Positions 62,327-64,000 of a stretch of 64,000 bases of DNA are shown here, one piece after another. Source of the stretch: Vibrio sp. RE86 (GTDB lineage: Bacteria > Pseudomonadota > Gammaproteobacteria > Enterobacterales > Vibrionaceae). The stretch is from positions 1 through 64,000 of the forward strand of contig NZ_VTXI01000023.1 of NCBI RefSeq assembly GCF_013114545.1. The letters run 5' to 3'. The notes under the pieces are model-generated. The model was not told the DNA's origin, made no database searches, and was given only the letters and a program-made list of their open reading frames with translations. The position numbers and the translations under genes were made by a program. Within the stretch, counting starts at the first letter, position 1; each line of letters starts with the position of its first letter.

Positions 62327-62512
62327 ACCTTTGTATTACGAGCTTGCAGGAGAGACGCACTCTAGATAAGCGGTGACGAATTGTCAAATTCCTAAGGGAG
62401 GCGCTTTATGAGAGGAAAATTAAGTACTTTGCTAAGTGCATGACGTATCATTGACGATATTGAACGATTTTGGGTAAACGGGTGATGAACTAGCCCGACA
62501 AAGGAACACAAC

Positions 62513-63166
62513 ATGTCTTTACAAACCATACAGTTAAGAAAATTGGAAACTGCGTCAGTTGATGTTGACCCTCAAAAAGGCTTTAGTGAACTGTGCCCAA
62601 ACGAGCTCCCGGTACAAGGCGCTTTAGAAATTGTTGAACAGTTACGCTTAAACCACGAGAAGGCAGTAATTCGCTTAGTGTCACGAGATATGCATCCTCC
62701 AGGTGCGGCTTGGGAAGCTGAAACTCCTGCTCAGATGTTAGAGCCTGTAGGATTGCCAGAAGTCGATATTAAATGGAACCCGCATTGTGTGGTGGGTACT
62801 GAAGGCGTGGAATTACTCCCAGGGCTGCCGAATGTGCGTGACTATGATTTCCAAATTAATAAAGGTATCGATCCTGATGCCCACCCATATGGCGCTTTCT
62901 ATCACGACCAAGCGGACACCTTATCTACGGGTGGTATAGAATTTCTTCTATCTAAAGGCATCAAACATGTAGTTGTTGGCGGCTTAGCATTGGATTTCTG
63001 CGTTAAGAAATCGGTAGAGCAGCTGGTGGATGCGGGTTTTAATGTGGTTCTGAACCTTGCGTCGACCAGAGCGGTATTTCCGGACAATGCTAACGCGGTA
63101 GTCGAAGAACTGAAAAATCTAGGTGTGACGATCGTAGCTCAGGCGGAAGACATTGACCTAAGATAG
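62513..63166 (+). CDS. Nicotinamidase-like isochorismatase family protein
   Basis: A 217-residue cysteine hydrolase. It has Asp19 in VDVDPQKGF, a metal site DMHP, the Lys loop INKGIDPDAHPYGAF and nucleophile Cys163 in GGLALDFCVKKSV, which is the nicotinamidase order of Asp, metal, Lys and Cys. PncA would deamidate nicotinamide to nicotinate, the substrate of the divergent pncB. Sequence around the metal site differs from E. coli PncA, so a related amide is possible. Confidence 0.82.
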   Translation: MSLQTIQLRKLETASVDVDPQKGFSELCPNELPVQGALEIVEQLRLNHEKAVIRLVSRDMHPPGAAWEAETPAQMLEPVGLPEVDIKWNPHCVVGTEGVELLPGLPNVRDYDFQINKGIDPDAHPYGAFYHDQADTLSTGGIEFLLSKGIKHVVVGGLALDFCVKKSVEQLVDAGFNVVLNLASTRAVFPDNANAVVEELKNLGVTIVAQAEDIDLR

Positions 63167-63232
63167 AACACATAGAGCTGAATGATTGATTAGAAAAGGT
63201 AATAAGGAGACCATCCATGGCCGGCGTATCCG

Positions 63233-63604
63233 TTAAATGTAAAGCGCTAATGTACCCGCGATGGTCACCGCAATGGCGGTATACCAAAACAACTGCATGT
63301 GTTTGTTGTCTGTGTGGATTTTGATGTAGTTGATCTCTTCTTTTGCCATTGAGTAGAAATCGTTGTAGTTAATTTCAAGTTCACGTTTTGCATCAACAAG
63401 CTCTTGCTGCATTTTGTTGAAAACGCTTTCAACATAGCTATCAATTTCAGTGCTTGAGTTACCTAAAGACGGCAAGCCTCGCCATACTGCCATTCGTGAT
63501 TCGTACTCGCCTTCGCTGACACGGTTTAGGACACGCAAATCGTATTCACGCGACTTGTGTTCCTTGCTGATTTTTTCAGGACAAATAGCCATTAACTTGT
63601 TCAC
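63233..63604 (-). CDS. Tail-anchored hypothetical membrane protein
   Basis: A 123-residue protein with a charged helical body, a coiled coil at residues about 65-100, and one hydrophobic segment at the very C-terminus (FWYTAIAVTIAGTLALYI), so it is probably anchored by its tail in the inner membrane. The start is a GTG at 63604, with GGAG eight bases upstream; the ATG at 63592 and a TTG at 63658 have no such site. No family recognised. Confidence 0.55.
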   Translation of the reverse strand: MNKLMAICPEKISKEHKSREYDLRVLNRVSEGEYESRMAVWRGLPSLGNSSTEIDSYVESVFNKMQQELVDAKRELEINYNDFYSMAKEEINYIKIHTDNKHMQLFWYTAIAVTIAGTLALYI

Positions 63605-64000
63605 GAAAATTACTCCAATAGAGATTCTGGTAGATGTAAACTGAGCCAAACTGCTCAAACGGTGTCGTTGAATCTAGATTCAAAAAGTCGATCTATCAGA
63701 ATTTTTCGTTTGTCATTCATCACTTATTCGATGGTTGCGCATGTTAGGTAGCCAACCCAAATCCATCAACTTACACTCGTTATCCAGACGACAAATAACT
63801 TTTAAAGTGGTGTTTGAAAGGAGGAATAGGACTGCTTCTATGTGGCAAAAGAGTAACAGAGATAATGCGAAAGCCAGGATTTAAAAAACTAAGTAACACT
63901 TTGCAACCTAACACCGAAGCGTATGATATATTGGTAACTGTAACCTACGGTTTGTTAGAGCTTTTCTCGATGTGTGGGTAGTGCCGTGGATGAGATGAAA
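63605..64000. other. Intergenic end of the window
   Basis: About 400 bases with no convincing gene. A 38-codon frame starting at about 63866 and other short frames lack support. The window ends here, so a gene may start further on. Confidence 0.35.

Noticed and set aside
63217..63324. A 35-codon frame with AAGGAG in front, on the plus strand opposite the tail-anchored protein gene
   Set aside because: It is antisense to the end of a better-supported gene and the product (Cys- and Trp-rich) resembles nothing known; a chance ribosome-binding match is more likely.

Overview
The window is a gene-dense stretch of a gammaproteobacterial chromosome that looks like Vibrio. The reasons are a LuxM/LuxN-type acyl-homoserine-lactone synthase and sensor pair, a fadL-volA pair, a VarA (GacA/UvrY) - uvrC - pgsA run, a sucrose PTS cluster and several Vibrio-type hypothetical genes. 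The species cannot be fixed from sequence reading alone. No complete insertion sequence, prophage, CRISPR array or rRNA was seen.

Layout. 1-8.3 kb: META-domain lipoprotein, two DUF1289 proteins, fadL-volA (outer-membrane fatty-acid uptake plus a surface lipase), a GVN-repeat surface protein, and an aspS-yciI-yciA group. 8.5-12.2 kb: luxM-luxN quorum-sensing operon on the minus strand. 12.7-23 kb: core genes ihfA, yciU-efpL, a nucleotidyltransferase, an EIIC-EAL fusion, polB, varA-uvrC-pgsA. 23.2-23.7 kb: tRNA operon (Cys, Gly, Leu, Gly). 23.9-25.9 kb: a secreted CxxCH haem-type protein abutting a diguanylate cyclase. 25.9-32.7 kb: a PQQ-type sugar dehydrogenase, then a TetR regulator and an operon of RND/MMPL pump, LolA-like periplasmic protein and beta-barrel. 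Four near-identical 13-bp dyads precede these TetR and RND genes. 33.5-36.9 kb: pheS-pheT. 36.9-42.5 kb: a segment flanked by two almost identical terminators, holding an orphan lipoprotein, an MFS transporter and an SgrR-like regulator. 42.5-46.5 kb: a DUF3360 membrane protein, a patatin phospholipase and small hypotheticals. 46.7-55 kb: sucrose utilisation (scrA, scrR, scrB, scrK), gltS, a Cra-like regulator and a truncated GntR remnant. 55.3-58.2 kb: a thrombospondin-type-3 repeat lipoprotein with a secreted repeat protein. 58.2-63.6 kb: a MATE pump with a divergent LysR regulator, and an NAD salvage pair (pncB and a nicotinamidase-like gene).

How the genes work together. Sucrose would enter as sucrose-6-phosphate through ScrA, be split by ScrB, and the fructose phosphorylated by ScrK. 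A shared 15-bp motif before scrA, scrR and scrB looks like the ScrR operator. A second, Cra-like motif before scrA/scrR and scrK suggests a second regulator. FadL and VolA would act together in release and uptake of fatty acids from lysophospholipids. LuxM makes an acyl-homoserine lactone that LuxN senses. The most promising under-described system is the TetR-controlled RND/LolA-like/barrel operon, which looks like a trans-envelope carrier for a hydrophobic molecule. The haem-protein/diguanylate-cyclase pair comes second.
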